Below, piece by piece: positions 12,061 to 25,375 of a DNA stretch of 64,000 nt. The position numbers and the translations under genes are program-made. Within the stretch, counting starts at the first letter, position 1. Each line of letters starts with the position of its first letter. This stretch comes from Caprimulgus europaeus (taxonomy: Eukaryota; Chordata; Aves; Caprimulgiformes; Caprimulgidae), in the NCBI GenBank assembly GCA_907165065.1, contig OU015528.1:47235515-47299514 (forward strand), read 5' to 3'. The notes under the pieces are model-generated. The model made no database searches and had not been told where the DNA came from. It saw only the letters and a program-made list of their open reading frames with translations.

Positions 12061-12659
12061 GGTCCAAGTGCAGTTTTGAAGCAAAGTTTGCAAGGACAAG
12101 ATCTCTTTGAGACACACGGCAAACATCTAAAAAGACTCTGCTTCATATATGCAGTTTCTCATGCTTAAGACTAAACTTGGGGCAACCTACATAGTGGTAG
12201 CAAAAGAACATTTCTAGTTAAAAGCTCTCTCCTGCAAGACAACCTCTCCAGAGCTGGGCTCATGATCTGTATCCCACTGGTGGTCACGCAGAACTTTCAG
12301 AGGACAACATGCTAGCACTTGCCACACAAATAAAACATCTTCCTATGCCACATTTTCAGAGTCTTGTTTTCTTTTCCAAATAATTAGTGAAATAAATCAA
12401 TCAGCTTGAGGCATACACCTGGCACAGGAAACTTTACTCAAACAGTTATAGTCTGGCAAAGTTACAGGAAATCCCCAAGAGGACTTTATAATGGGGAGTG
12501 CTGGGCAAGCTTGCAATAGATGGTACTATCAGCCCTGCATACAATAAGCTCTCCTGCATGCTGCAGCCATTCGACCACGTCTAATGGGGGTTACAGCTTC
12601 TCCTCCTGGAGTCCAGATTTTCTTATCAAGCATTGTATTTACTTCAGCTAGAAAAATCC
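12061..12659. other. Intron sequence, no recognised feature
   Basis: The composition returns to AT-rich intron after the CpG island. Nothing recognisable was found. Confidence 0.5.
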
Positions 12660-12790
12660 ATTAATTGCTCCCTAGCAATTAGATAGCCTTTGCCTTTTGT
12701 AGAGCTCAAAGTACTTTACAAAACATCATTACAGGTTTCTTGCAAAGGGCAAATTGCTATAGACAGAAGTTGAGCAAGTGTCTTAAACTC
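12660..12790 (-). repeat. Possible MIR/L2-like relic, antisense
   Basis: The block CAAAGTACTTTACAAAACATC resembles the AAAGCRCTTTACAAA core of reverse-complemented MIR tails, and AGAAGTTGAGCAAGTGTCTTAA further on loosely resembles the AAACTGAG..AGTRACTTGCCC part. It is very diverged. Confidence 0.3.
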
Positions 12791-15700
12791 ATGTTTCATA
12801 GCATAGCTGCAGTGAGGCCTCAGGTCTACCAGATCTGCTTGATTCTGCTGGCACCTTTTAGATCAGTTTTCCTCACTGTATGTGCCTGCCTTTTTTGCTC
12901 TTTTCCTGCCCACCTTGCACTCTCCATGTCCATCATTCCTTCTTCCCTCCTTCTCTGAAACATATATTTACTTTTATTATCAGGAACCTCATAGATACAC
13001 AGCTAGAATCTATTGCCAAAACAAACAGAAAAATTGCCTTGAGAGAGTCTTTATTCTTTTTTTTTCAGTCTCAGAGCTTATTTCAATCAAGCTCTCTGGT
13101 TGTTTTGGGTTTTTTTGTTGGGTTGTTTTTTTTTTTTAATCTTCCCCCCAATCCTAGATTCAGAAAGTTTTCCTGTCTGAGTCTCATCTTGTTGATCCAC
13201 TTTCTTCTCCACTCTAGCTACATAACACATTCTCCAGCACTTAGTTCACTCCTGCTTGAAAACAGTTGAAGCAATGTGGTTTCCACACTCTTCCGTAAGG
13301 AGACTAGAGCACATCCTAATAAAACTCCGTGTCTGAACTTTTATTTTTATACACATATATATCATTTGATATATCATAATACATCATTTAATATCTTTTC
13401 TCAACTTTATCCTGTCACTCCTATTTCTGGTAGCTACACCAAGCATTATTTTCTCTAATCTTAGTCTACCTCTATTCACTGCATATATAAATCATAACCT
13501 GACTCATTGTTCAGCCAATCTGCAATATGCATGTATAGCTGTCTCAGTCTTTTTTCATATATCAGTTCCTCCAGACTCTTAACAGAATCACAGACTACAA
13601 TTATATCTCTTTCTGTACTCTGATTTTTTCTAGCCTGTGTACATGTAATTCCCTTAACTTCCTTCATAATCCAAACTTGGTTAATGAGGCACGTAAAAGG
13701 CAAAGAGAATAAGAGATTCCCTGGAAAAAATTGTTTCTCTCTGTCCCGCGGTTACTGGGGAATGACACGCGGATCTAAAGTGGCAGCATCGGGCAATTTC
13801 ACACTCTGTGTTTTCAATTTCATTTTGAGGCCAGTTTAGGGTAGGGACAAATTTGAGTGTAATTAATTTAGATTTTGTGAGACAAGTAACCGCTTGGGGT
13901 TGTAATAAAGGACTGCCTGCTCCAGAAGGAAGAAACTAATCTCCTTGTCCGGCTGGGGATGGCACAAATTGATTTAATACTTTTGTGTTGGGTCTTTTAT
14001 TTTGAAGAAAGAGGTTATAATAATGATTATAAATAACTGTGGGTCACATCTCATCAGGCTCCCAGATTTTCTTCAGACAAGTGCTCACAGATTTGGAGAC
14101 CTACCCAAATATCAGCAGTGTGAAAGTCTGGGTTAGAAATCTATCAGGAAAGAACTCTTTCACAAAAGCCCCTTACTTGCCAGTTCCAGGCTGGGTAGAA
14201 ATCAACCTTTTCCTCACAAACATTTCAATGCTCCTATTTCCAGGTAGACAATGGCAACAACATATTTAAACATCAGTAGGAAAGAGGTTAATTCAGGATC
14301 TTTTTCCCTCAGGTGGGTTGCAGCCATTGCATTCAGAGCTAGGCAAGGAAAGGTCCTCTGTCACTCGAAAGAAAACATCACTATAACAACAGAAGAAAAC
14401 TAATGCTCAGTACTCCTGGAAGAAGAATTCTATGACCCAGAATAAAGCAGCTTATAAATAGCTACAAAGGGCTGATTTAAAGGAATCAGACTTCAGTTTT
14501 GCTCGGTGTTTGTTGTCTGGGACAACTTCTGCTGAGGGAAGGCATCTGTGCCTCCATGGAGGCTTCTTCTCCTTCAGCACCCTGCCCCTGCCCCAGCACT
14601 GCCACTGCCCACACCCGGGGTGCCTTGGCAGGGTGTGAGCCTCACCAGGGTCCCTCCAGGTTTTACCCTGCACAACCCTGTGACACTCAAGCAAAGATGG
14701 TGCCTTCAGGCTCCAGGTGTCTGAGGCTCTGCATTTCCAAGATAGATATGAAGTGCATCCAGTAGAAATTATTAGGAGGGAAAAAGTGATAGGGATGTTT
14801 CAGGGAAAGTTACATATCCATAAGAATTTTTTTTTAATATATTTTAAAAAGGGAATTTCTTGTTGCCTTTTTCTTTTTTTTTTTTTTTTAAAGGGAGGTG
14901 GGGCAGAGAAAGAAATCAAACTCCATATTTTCTTTTTCCTGTGGCTCTTGAAAACAATACACCCAAAAAAGTGAAGACCTTGAAACTGAGTTCCTCCCAA
15001 GCAAATAGGAGATAGGTAGAGGGAAACATCAGAAATTTTTAAAAGCTGACTATTTTAATGGATATTTAATAAAATAAATGATACATTTCTTTGGAAAGTT
15101 GGTTTGTTTTTTTTTCATTGGAATAATATTGACAAGAGTACTTGAGCTCTTGTTTAGAAAGGAGAGTTAACATTGGAGGATTTAATGGCGCTGGGGAGAG
15201 GTTAAAGCTCTTAAAAGTTCACTTCCAGGTTTCCTAATAACTGAGGGATTTTAAATGCTGTAACTTATTTGTAGTCATAAGAATTGTTCTAGGGAAATTC
15301 TCAGATGTTAATTAAACTCCACAGAAATATACTACCTATATTCCCTTTCTTTATATGAAAAAATGTAATTTTATATGGACAGATTAGATACAGATGTAAA
15401 TGTAAATTACAGCTCCACCTGGCCTGTTATTACATGTGTATGCTCAAGGGAAAAACAACATCAGCATACAATACTGCCTTTTATTCTCTGTATCTCTGTG
15501 ACTTATCTTTCTTCTCCCTCCCCAACTTTTGCAGCAGACTCATAGTTTGAGGACACATGGTATTTAGTTCATATTTGTGATCTACACAGAGCTTTCATTT
15601 GGCAGCAAAAGGAAACAAAGTACCAAAAGCAAAAGCAAGTATTAATTATGTCTTCAATAAAATTATTAAAAACTTGAAGGGAAATTGCTAGTGTTTTAAT

Positions 15701-18700
15701 TTTATTTTTTTTAAATCAAGCTCATCTTTGCTAATCTCTAAATTAGCCTAAGAAACATTTAAACTATTACTATCATCAAATGCAGTTTCAGAGAAATGTA
15801 AATGCTTTGTGAAGTTACATGAACTGCATATAATTTTGCTGTGGAGGGAAAAAAAGAGATAGAAATCTTCTAAAAAACATTGAACTATACTCTTTCAACA
15901 TTTACAGATCAAAATGTGTCCTTTTTTTTTCCCCCTCCTTCTAAGCAGCATTTCGTTTGGAATTTATTTCACTTCAGTTCATACAATCCATTCAAAGGGA
16001 ACTTTTTATTTTGGGTTTTCTTTTTTTAATGAATTTCCTTCACTCAAGGGCGCTAAAAATTTCAGATGTCATCCCTAATAGAAATGAAACAAATTTACAC
16101 CAAAAAAAATGAGGTTTGCATTCCCCATGCATCTCCATTATTTAACCTTTGGAAACCTGAGAGTGAAAATGCTTTCCTTTTAATTACAGATGTTCTGCTT
16201 TTAGCAGCACTGTCCCAGTGTATTTGACTTTGTCCTGGTTTCAGCGTGTATTTAGGTGCTCAGCTTATCCAACTAGGTTTGGCTTCCCTGTACCTGCAGC
16301 ATCATTTTGCTCCCCTCTGACCAGCAACTAGTTTTCTTCTCTGGTGCTTTATGCTTATTGTCAGAATTTGGACTTGCTCCCTGGCAAAAATATCAAAGAA
16401 TACCATTGCTGCAACAGCATGGCCCAGGCATGGAGCAATCACAGCAACTGTCAGCACTGAAAGGGAAAGAAGCAACATGCCTTCAAAGCCTTGACAGAAA
16501 TCAAAAAGAAAAGGGACAGAGATTTATGAAGTGAAGATGGAAAGGCAGAGGAGAAATTTTAGCTTTGGTGTGAATGGGGAAAAAAGAGCAAAGTAGTGGA
16601 GAGAACAGCAGAACAGTGAGGTCTATGCTATATGAGAAAAGGAAGGAGAATCTGGCCTAAAAAGTATCACAGATTTTAGATTTCAGGTTAGTTTTATGCA
16701 GCTTTTATACAGATTTTATTAAAGGCACAGCCCAATTTAATAGATCATTCTTTCTTACCATTTTATTTCCATCATTATGGCTACCCAGCATGGGCAGGCC
16801 TTGGAGAAAATAGCAAGGGATGCAGAGACAGAAGAGAATGATTTTTAGCTGGGAAAACATAATTATCCTCTTCTTTCAATATCTATCCTGGGTGCTGCCT
16901 GTGCACCATTGTGTTACTATAAAGCTGCTCAGGACAAGGTGCCTTGGCAAAATAATGTGACTATGGAGAAATAGCAGGGGACAGTTCCACCAAAAATGAT
17001 GGTCACCAGCTGTGCTATAAGAGAACCCAAGGCATTTTCTGTTCTTACCTTTCCTGCTTTTATTAGCACCAAGTAGATTTCCTCTGTTATTTTTTTAAAA
17101 AAAAAAGTTTATCATTACAAAATAGACCAGTCAGCCAAATGGTGTGGTCATTTTTTAGGCAAGAAGCTAAATCTTCTCCAACATAGTAAGTGTCCTAAAT
17201 CGGAACAATTTCCTCTTCTCTTGAGATACCTATAAATACACCTTGTTACTGTTTTTTTTTTTTCCTTTTCTGTGACTGCTCCTTTACCTCCTAGTTCTGG
17301 GCAGAAGTAATAGTAGGTAATACTGAAAATAAAATGAAGGAAAGCCCAGCCCAGATTTCCAGTCTCGGGTCGGCAAACACAAGATATTGCTTTGTTTGCT
17401 TATCTGCACTGAAGCCTGCTTTGCAGCCTTGAAGGTTTCCTTCCACCATCAGTCTCCAAACACAGAGCATCCTCATCGGTCAGCCATTTCCACACAGTGA
17501 TAGAATTGAATTTCTGCTTTCAAAACAACTGAGGATAAAGGAGAAAATATTTTAAACACTGAAATGGGAGCAGATATGCTCACCAATCACGAGTGCATTG
17601 CAGTCCTCTAGACAATGCAAACTAGTGCTTAGGATCAGGCAACACTGAGATATAAAAAGAAAGGTCAGTGAAGCAACTTCAGGTAAACTGAAGAGACCAG
17701 AAAGCTCCAACAAGCAAAGTTCTTGGTTCACAATAACCTAGCATTGGTAGTGCTGCACATCTCTCTCTTCTCCATCTAATCTATTCCAAATTAAATGCAG
17801 ATCAGCAATCCGTGATATTCCCTTTCTCATCAGGGGTCCAGGTGAGATGATGCTATTGTCCTAATACCTTTTCAAGGTGTCAGCACAGAAACAAGGACCA
17901 GGCACTTCACTGTAGGGCTGAAACAGTGCAGCCACTCTTCTACCCTGCCCCACAGCTGCAGGGCTTGCTACTCTGGGTGGACCTCACATGGGGGCTGTTG
18001 GATCTCCTCCTCAGCCACCACTCCCAGGCCACCCAGCCCTGACAAAATTACTGTTCCCACTGTTTGGTGTCACTGCTGGCACGCTCAGCAGAGACTACAG
18101 GGACTGAACCAGCTATGATAAGACTCTGCTTTGGCAAAGTGGTCTCTTCAGAGCTCGAGTGAGGCACATCGTGTGTCTGTACTTCACCGTTTTCCTGGAA
18201 CTAAACTCAGATCACGGTGTGTACACAGATCATCTGGCCATTTTCTTCCGATGCCAAATTAGGCAGAGATTAAATGTAACACTTTGTAACAGCTAAACAG
18301 GTGGGCTAGAGACATGAGTGCCAAGGACAGAAACAGCAAAAACATATGCAAATAACTATATACTTCTTTTTCAGAGGAAAAAGGCAAAACACTGGGAAAA
18401 CAAGAAGATATAAACATTACCAACAAAATCTAATCAAATGCAATATTAAAAAGCATGAGTTTAAACAAAACAATCAGGAAATCCAGGTATTACATTTTCA
18501 GCAACATACCCCCACCTGCTATGTTTCACCAAAGGAAGGATTCATGGCGTTTAACTTGAGCCATCACAAGCAAGTCATACAACCTTCTTCGGTAAGCAGC
18601 AGGGAGACACAGAACTATCCCACAAGCATTTCACTGCACCCTGGGGTGAATTGTCCCCAGGTGAGTCCTACTTCCCCATTGACTGTAATGATGCCTAGAC

Positions 18701-21230
18701 CTCCAGCTGACAGATGGCAAACTTCCAGATGCATGTTAACTGAGATGAAGCCAACCTATGGTGTACATTATACAATTTTTCTGTCTATATATACAGGAGA
18801 AAAGAAAATGCAGGCTTGAAATTATCTTATTTGGGGAGGGTGGGGGGGAAGGCCTGCCTCTTTTATCTCAATTTACCAGCTTCACAGTGTATTATGAAGC
18901 CCTTTTTATACATGGACCCAAAGTTCCTCCCAGACATGCTTATTAAACCCTCATTGAAGGTGAAACAGAATTTCACATGGTGCTCTGAGGAAGGTGGTTG
19001 AACTGAGGAATTTTTTTGCATTAACCTCCAGAGAAGAGGGGCTTATCTGTGTCACACCAAGGCATTAGTGGTTTGTAGTGTTCTTTAGGTTTGCATTGGT
19101 GCTACTGATCACAAAAGCACAGGGAGCATAACAAAGCTATAAGTACAGGTCTGAACCTGTGAAATGCTGAGCAAGCTCAATCACAGCTGACTGCTGTGGG
19201 CATTGAGGGGATGCTAAAAGAAGCAATCCATGCTTGCAGGATCAAACCCCAGCCACACAACTCATCTGCAAAGAACATAAAAGCACTAAAAGCAAAGCCT
19301 CCTGTGTGGCAAACAGATTGTTTAAGGACTTACCAGGCTGACTTCCGTATTTTAGTAGAATATCAATGTATTTACCCTCTACCATATTTTAATTCAATTC
19401 ATCAAATAAATATTATCCATTAAAGATTATGCACCTGTGAATCAGAAGCTGTAAAGGTCAGCCTGTTTCAATTTCTGTTTAAAAGAAATCTTGGCCTTTC
19501 CTAAAACTGCAGATCTTTGTATGTAACCTGCTTCTTCGGTCTGCAAAATGACAGGAAAAAGAAAAAAAAAAAAAAAAAAAGGAATTTGATAAACCAGAGG
19601 TCTCCATTCATAAGGCTTCCACCTTTGAGCTCCCTGTGTGCTGCCTGCCTGCCAGAATGCTCTTTAGAAGCGAGCCAGTGGGGTACATGGGGCAGTAGCG
19701 GGAGATGCTGCCTTCCCAAGTAGAGACTAGAGATGGGTAGAAAGAAAAATCTTTGCAAAGTTCAATAGGCCAAATTCTTCTTTGAATTACAGCAGCATAA
19801 ATCTGATCTAATCCTGCCAAAGGCAATGAGGCTATGCTGGATTTACACTGCAGGAATCTGAAATCAGAATTTGGCCTGCCACGTTCAAAGTCACAAGGAC
19901 CTTTTCCCACTGCTTGGGAGGTCTGGCATTAGCTACTTACACTTGTTCATAGAGAATGTAAAATGCCATTCTAAGTGTGAAATGCAGCACTCAAGTAATG
20001 CTTCAGACCTGTTTTGCACAGACATCAATAACCATGCAACACAGCAGGCAGGAAAGCATCAAGATTGTTGCCTGACTTCCTCCAAGACAGAAAAGCTTCA
20101 CTGTGGTTGGAATGGGGTAGAATGATTTTATCATATGTGCAACTATTCAAGTAGAGAGAAAAAAAATGCCTGTGATTATTTTATACAATGATTACTTTAG
20201 TTCAAAGGCTGATATGAGAAAATAACATGGCATATTATCTGTATGTTATTTGGCAATTGAACAGTTGGTCAGAGTGAGAAAATAATTTGTGATTAATTTA
20301 TTTCCATCTACTCACCTATGATAACCTGCACTGGATTATTACTAGTAAATAAACCAGAAAGTGCCTGGATTTCTCAGCCCACTAGATCTCTTTCTGAGAA
20401 TAACCTGCCACAGTGGCCAGCTTAATTGGCTCCCTTCATTCAATTAGACCCGATTCTGCCTAGTTAAATGTCTCAGATTCGCTTCAGAGTGACCTGTAAA
20501 ACAAAAAGGCTGTTGGTTTGTGTCCCTGTTTACTTCCTTGTGATGCACAAAGTGCAGTTAAGAAGGTTTTCTTAATAAAGGGGTTGGCCTTGACTCTGCA
20601 CTGAGCCTGCAAGGAAAAAGGCAGCTCACCTCTCTCGGATATTCCCACTGGCCCACAGCAGTCCAGAGGCCACTGTTAGCCACACCAGCTTGCCAAATAC
20701 ACATTCAGGCGTGAATTGCCAAGTCCACTGTTCCTCAAAGGGAGGAAGATTTATATCAGGCCCAGCTGCACCCCATGGAGACTCCCCTAAGCTGAGACTT
20801 ATCAGCTGGCCAAAGATGCTGCTCTCTGCACCTTGCCCTGCTCATAAGCAGTGGTGGGAAGGCTTGTTTGTGTAGCAACTCCTTAGAAGACTGTCTGGAG
20901 CCTGAGAAAACACTGAAATGCCATTGATATGAAGGAATAAAGTAGTGCAGTGGAAACAAGGACTTAGCTGGACTGGTTCAGACTGGTTAGTTGCTTTAGC
21001 TACCACCTATTTAACTTCAGCAGCTAATGAACACTTCTGAGAGAGGATGGCTTTATTAAAGATTCAATTATTTTCCAATTAAGATGTAAGAGGTATATTA
21101 AATGTCCCTGAAAATACCACGATGTCCTCCAGCTGCATACAGGAAAAACCCAAGCTAGCATCATTGGTTCTTCTAAGGTAAAACATAGGCAAAAATAAAA
21201 CCTTTAAAAAAAAAAACCCAAAACACAAAC
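12791..21230. other. AT-rich intron with homopolymer tracts and conserved-looking stretches
   Basis: Homopolymer T tracts occur near 13127-13138 and 14876-14890, and an A tract of 19 nt at 19562-19580. Stretches around 13840-14010 and 15000-15900 are AT-rich with repeated TAATTA and TTAATTA cores, as in many conserved noncoding elements of neural genes. Conservation cannot be judged from one sequence. No exon was recognised. Confidence 0.45.
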
Positions 21231-21452
21231 ACAATTGTCAGGGGCTCTTTACCCTTCCTAAGGAAGAAGAAAACGGCTGATTCTTTTGCAGCAATTCTAC
21301 CTGCTCCTTTCCTTCCTCTGTTTTTCTCTGTTGCAGATAATTCCACATGATTAATAGGCTCTTCTCAGCAGTGCTACACACACTTAGCTCTTTTAATTTC
21401 TCTTTGAATTTGAGACTCTCTAATCCCCCAGCTCTCCAGCCCCACAAGACTA

Positions 21453-21959
<507 letters not shown>

Positions 21960-22012
21960 CTAAGTGAAGAAGAAAAAAGGAAAGGGGGAAAGTAAGAGAA
22001 AGGGAAAGTGAT

Positions 22013-22955
22013 TAAATGACAAGTCAATCATGCACTTAGCTTTCAAGGCAGATCCATTGATATTCCTCAGCCACTAGTCCTCCTCCCACCAGTCCCTGCC
22101 CAATGTTCAGCCCTTTGGCTACATTCCAGGCTCTGTGAAAGTCAGGGGATCAGACCAGTCCAGCCTCTACTTCAGAGTTTGGAGTCACATCAGAGAACAG
22201 CTGTCAGCAGAAAACGGGATCATGTAAACTCTCAGGTCCCATGTCACTCTGAAACCCAAGTCAAAAGTGATAGAGAATTGTCCTTTGACGGCTGATAGTC
22301 TGTCTTTGTGAAACTAATTGGTTATGTCAAGCCCATGTCTAAGTGCTCACCCTCAACACAAAGGAATTAAGAGTGCTTGTAATCAGTTTGACCTTCTGAT
22401 CAAGGGAGGTACAGGCAGGGAGGCTGAAGGGACCAGGCAGATAAGGACTCCTTTTTACTTTCTCAGCACAGCCATTCCAGAGTAAAGTGAGGACAAATAG
22501 GCAAGGCCATTGGATGTACATGTACAGGTGTATCCATTGCATACAACCTTCCTATCACCAGGGTGCACACAGCTCTGTTCTGTAGTACAGGCAGCCATAT
22601 GCCTTTTACCCATGCAAGGTTAATTTATTTTTAAATGCCAGGAATACAAAATTTCCCAGTAGTCATGGCCAAAACTGGATCAGTGTTGTGTGGGGAAGAC
22701 ATTCCCTCCAAGATCATGTGACAGCTATTTTTGCCCAGAAGCAGAAAGACCCACAGAGCTTACAAAGGTTCACCCTCAGCTACTACAGCAAGGAATGTTA
22801 CACTGCTCTTCTCCCTGAACATGTCCACTTTATTTTGTAATCATAACAGTAGAAATGAAAAACCCAATGAGGTCATCTCTCCAGCCCCTGCCTGAGCAGG
22901 ACTATTCCCCATGGGATTGTTCCTAGCTTTTTCTTTATTCAGTCTCATTTCAGTA
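22013..22955. other. Intron upstream of the ATG exon, no recognised feature
   Basis: Beyond the pyrimidine tract of the acceptor, nothing recognisable was seen in this stretch. Confidence 0.5.
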
Positions 22956-23050
22956 ACAGTTGGCCTTTCCACAGCACTTTTCATCCTCAAGGCACTTTAC
23001 AAACACTAACAAATTAATCCTTGAAGCACCTATGCAGTGTCAATATTAGA
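22956..23050 (-). repeat. Fossil MIR/L2-type tail, antisense
   Basis: CACAGCACTTTTCATCCTC, AAGGCACTTTACAAACACTA and ACAAATTAATCCTTGAAGCA follow one another in the order of the reverse-complemented amniote MIR/L2 3' tail (GCACTTTTCATC..AAGCGCTTTACAAAC.TTAA.TAATCCTCACA). The match is good over about 75 bp. Confidence 0.55.
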
Positions 23051-24730
23051 AACCACCCCAGTCTGGGGACAAAAAACATCAAAAAAAACCAGTGGCAGCA
23101 TCCCCCTGACCACTCACCGCTGCTGTGGGAGGCAGCACTGATCGGTGTGCCCACCCAGGGCCATGCTGCTGCCTCAAAATTGATTTCAGGCACTTCAAAC
23201 TAAAGAAGACTTTCCCTCAGCGCAAAAGGTCCTGTTCAGCTATTTGTGCCCATAACTCTGTTTTTCACCAGCCAGGAGCACTTGGAATAAATACACCAGC
23301 CCTGCGCTTCTTTGCACTACACCTTGGGGGGCCAGGAATGGGACCCTTCCATACAGTTTGCTGCTACACATACCTCTGTCAAATAAGCAGAAAACCATGG
23401 CAGCAGGGACAAGGTTGGTAAGACTTTGGGGAAGCTGGAAGTCCACAAAACAGCCCTACCTGGCACCAGCCATCCATAGGGAAAGGATGCATCTTGCACA
23501 GCCCAAGAGAACATATAGGCTCAGCACCTGCTCCCTCATTGCCGTGCTAAGCAGAGAGAACGTATCCTGCATTGATATTAGCAGATAAATAAGCAGATAA
23601 TAAAAGAGATAATAAATATGCACTGGAGGAACTAAATCCACTTAGGATTCTGAAAGGGACCGTGGGTGCGAAGCACCAATCGATTCTAAACTCTCTGACG
23701 GATCCACTTTCTGAGAGATGCTCACAAGGAGAACCAAGAGACTTTGAGGGTTTGGCAAAATGAACAGCTAACTACATTCCAGCAGGACTGTTATCCTCCA
23801 ATTACGAGTCACTAAATTAGATTCCTTCACAGTGAAATGCAGTCCCCACTCCTGCAATGCTTTATTAACTTTAATGCACTCTATACGCTCCCTGTCTCTT
23901 ACTCCCTTGCTCGCTCACTTTAATGCTATATTTGTTCTCTTTAAAATATGTCTCCTGCGATTCCTCTGCATAGTCTCACACAGTATATCATGCTTGGTTA
24001 GGCAATGGCTTGTTGCGATGCCCAAGGAGCAGCATGTAGTTTTTTCCCAGCCCCCCACCCACCAGGAATACTTTACAGGGCCTTCTAACCCAGAGCTTGG
24101 ATAGCAGCGATGCAGGAGCTGTGCAGTCAGTTGTGGCACCCTATTTGCCTTCACGCCCAAACACAGACTTCTTCCACTAGGAAAAATGCCAGCCAAGAAA
24201 CCCATTCCCTTCTCTTCACCTGCATCAAAGACAATAAATCTCTAGCATCTACCTCCAAGCAGCAGAAAAGAGCTCAGATCCTGAAAAACACTTGGGTGCC
24301 AGCCTGCTAGGCATCTAGCTCATGGAATGTACCCCCAAGGAAGATTTTTCCATTCAGCACAAGATGATGGGGTTGCTTGCACAGTGCCAGATCCTCAGGG
24401 AGCAGCAATGGCTAAGAAGAGGCTAATACAAAGAGGAGGTCATTAGTGCCTCCAAAGCCAACCTGGCATCTCCAGTTTGGATCCTCAGCCATGTGCTCTC
24501 TCCTGGTTCAGGCAGAGTAATGTCTTGGTAGTCTGTGTTGTACTACCCAAGACACCTCTCCTTCTGTCACTTGTTGACACCTAACACTTTATCATGCTCA
24601 CAATGTGTTTCAGGTGCTCCATGGGCAGTCTGCATAACAGAGGCTAGTGTCCTTCTATGCCATGTCCAGGTTGGACTCCTTGGTAGGATGGGACCCATGA
24701 CTGTGACAAGGCAGAGGAACTCCAGTAAGT
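23051..24730. other. Intron sequence, no recognised gene
   Basis: Only short chance frames on both strands. Nothing recognised. Confidence 0.5.
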
Positions 24731-24734
24731 CAAT

Positions 24735-25375
24735 AGCTGGCTGAAAATGAGCCAGCACTGTGCCCAGTGCCCAGACGGCCAAGAAGGCCAATAGCATCCT
24801 GGCTTGTGTCAAAAATAGTGTGGACAGCCAGACTATCCCTCTGCACTCGGCACTGGTGAGGCCACACCTTGAGTACTGTGTTCAGTTTTGGGCCCCTCGT
24901 TACAAGAAGGACACTGAGGTGCTGGAGTGTGTCCAGAGAAGGGCAATGAAGCTGGTGAAGGTTCTGGAGAACAAGTCTTATGAGGAGCAGCTGAGGGAAC
25001 TGGGTTGTTTAGCCTGGAGAAGAGGAGGCTAAGGGGAGACCTTGTTGCTCTCTAAAACTACCTGAAAGGAGGTTGTAGAGAGGTCAGAGTCCGTCTCTTC
25101 TCCCAGGTAACAAGCAATAGAACGAGAGGAAATGGCCTCAAGTTGCACTAGGGGAGGTTTAGATTGGATGTTATAAAAGACTTCTTCACTGAAAGGGTTG
25201 TCAAGCACTGGAACAGGCTGCCCAGGGAGGCAGTGGAGTCACCTTCCCTGGTGGTATTTAAAAAGACAGGTAGACAAGGTGCTCAGGGACATAGTTTAGA
25301 GATAGAATTAGTAGTGTTTGTTTATGGTTGGACTCGATGGTCTTTTCCAACTACTATGATTCTATGAAATCACAC
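24735..25375 (+). mobile_element. CR1 LINE, 5'-truncated 3' end
   Basis: The piece begins in the ORF2 C-terminal region (...[15 protein letters not shown], then [19 protein letters not shown], then [23 protein letters not shown]) and continues with [23 protein letters not shown]. It ends in the typical CR1 3'UTR: GGACTCGATGGTCTTTTCC, then TGATTCTATGAAAT. The 5' truncation is typical of CR1. A stop at 25030 and frame changes after it show it cannot encode a working protein. Confidence 0.92.
24760..25032 (+). pseudogene. CR1 ORF2 C-terminal remnant
   Basis: An open frame of 90 codons covers the conserved region after the reverse transcriptase ([15 protein letters not shown] motif). It is followed out of frame by LFSQVT-like and [12 protein letters not shown] segments to about 25290. 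The upstream catalytic domains are absent, so this is a retrotransposon relic and not a host gene. Confidence 0.85.

Noticed and set aside
11243..12079. 278-codon plus-strand open frame
   Set aside because: It spans a CpG island where all frames on both strands are open for long stretches. It is dominated by Pro, Ala, Ser, Gly and Arg and has no recognisable domain.
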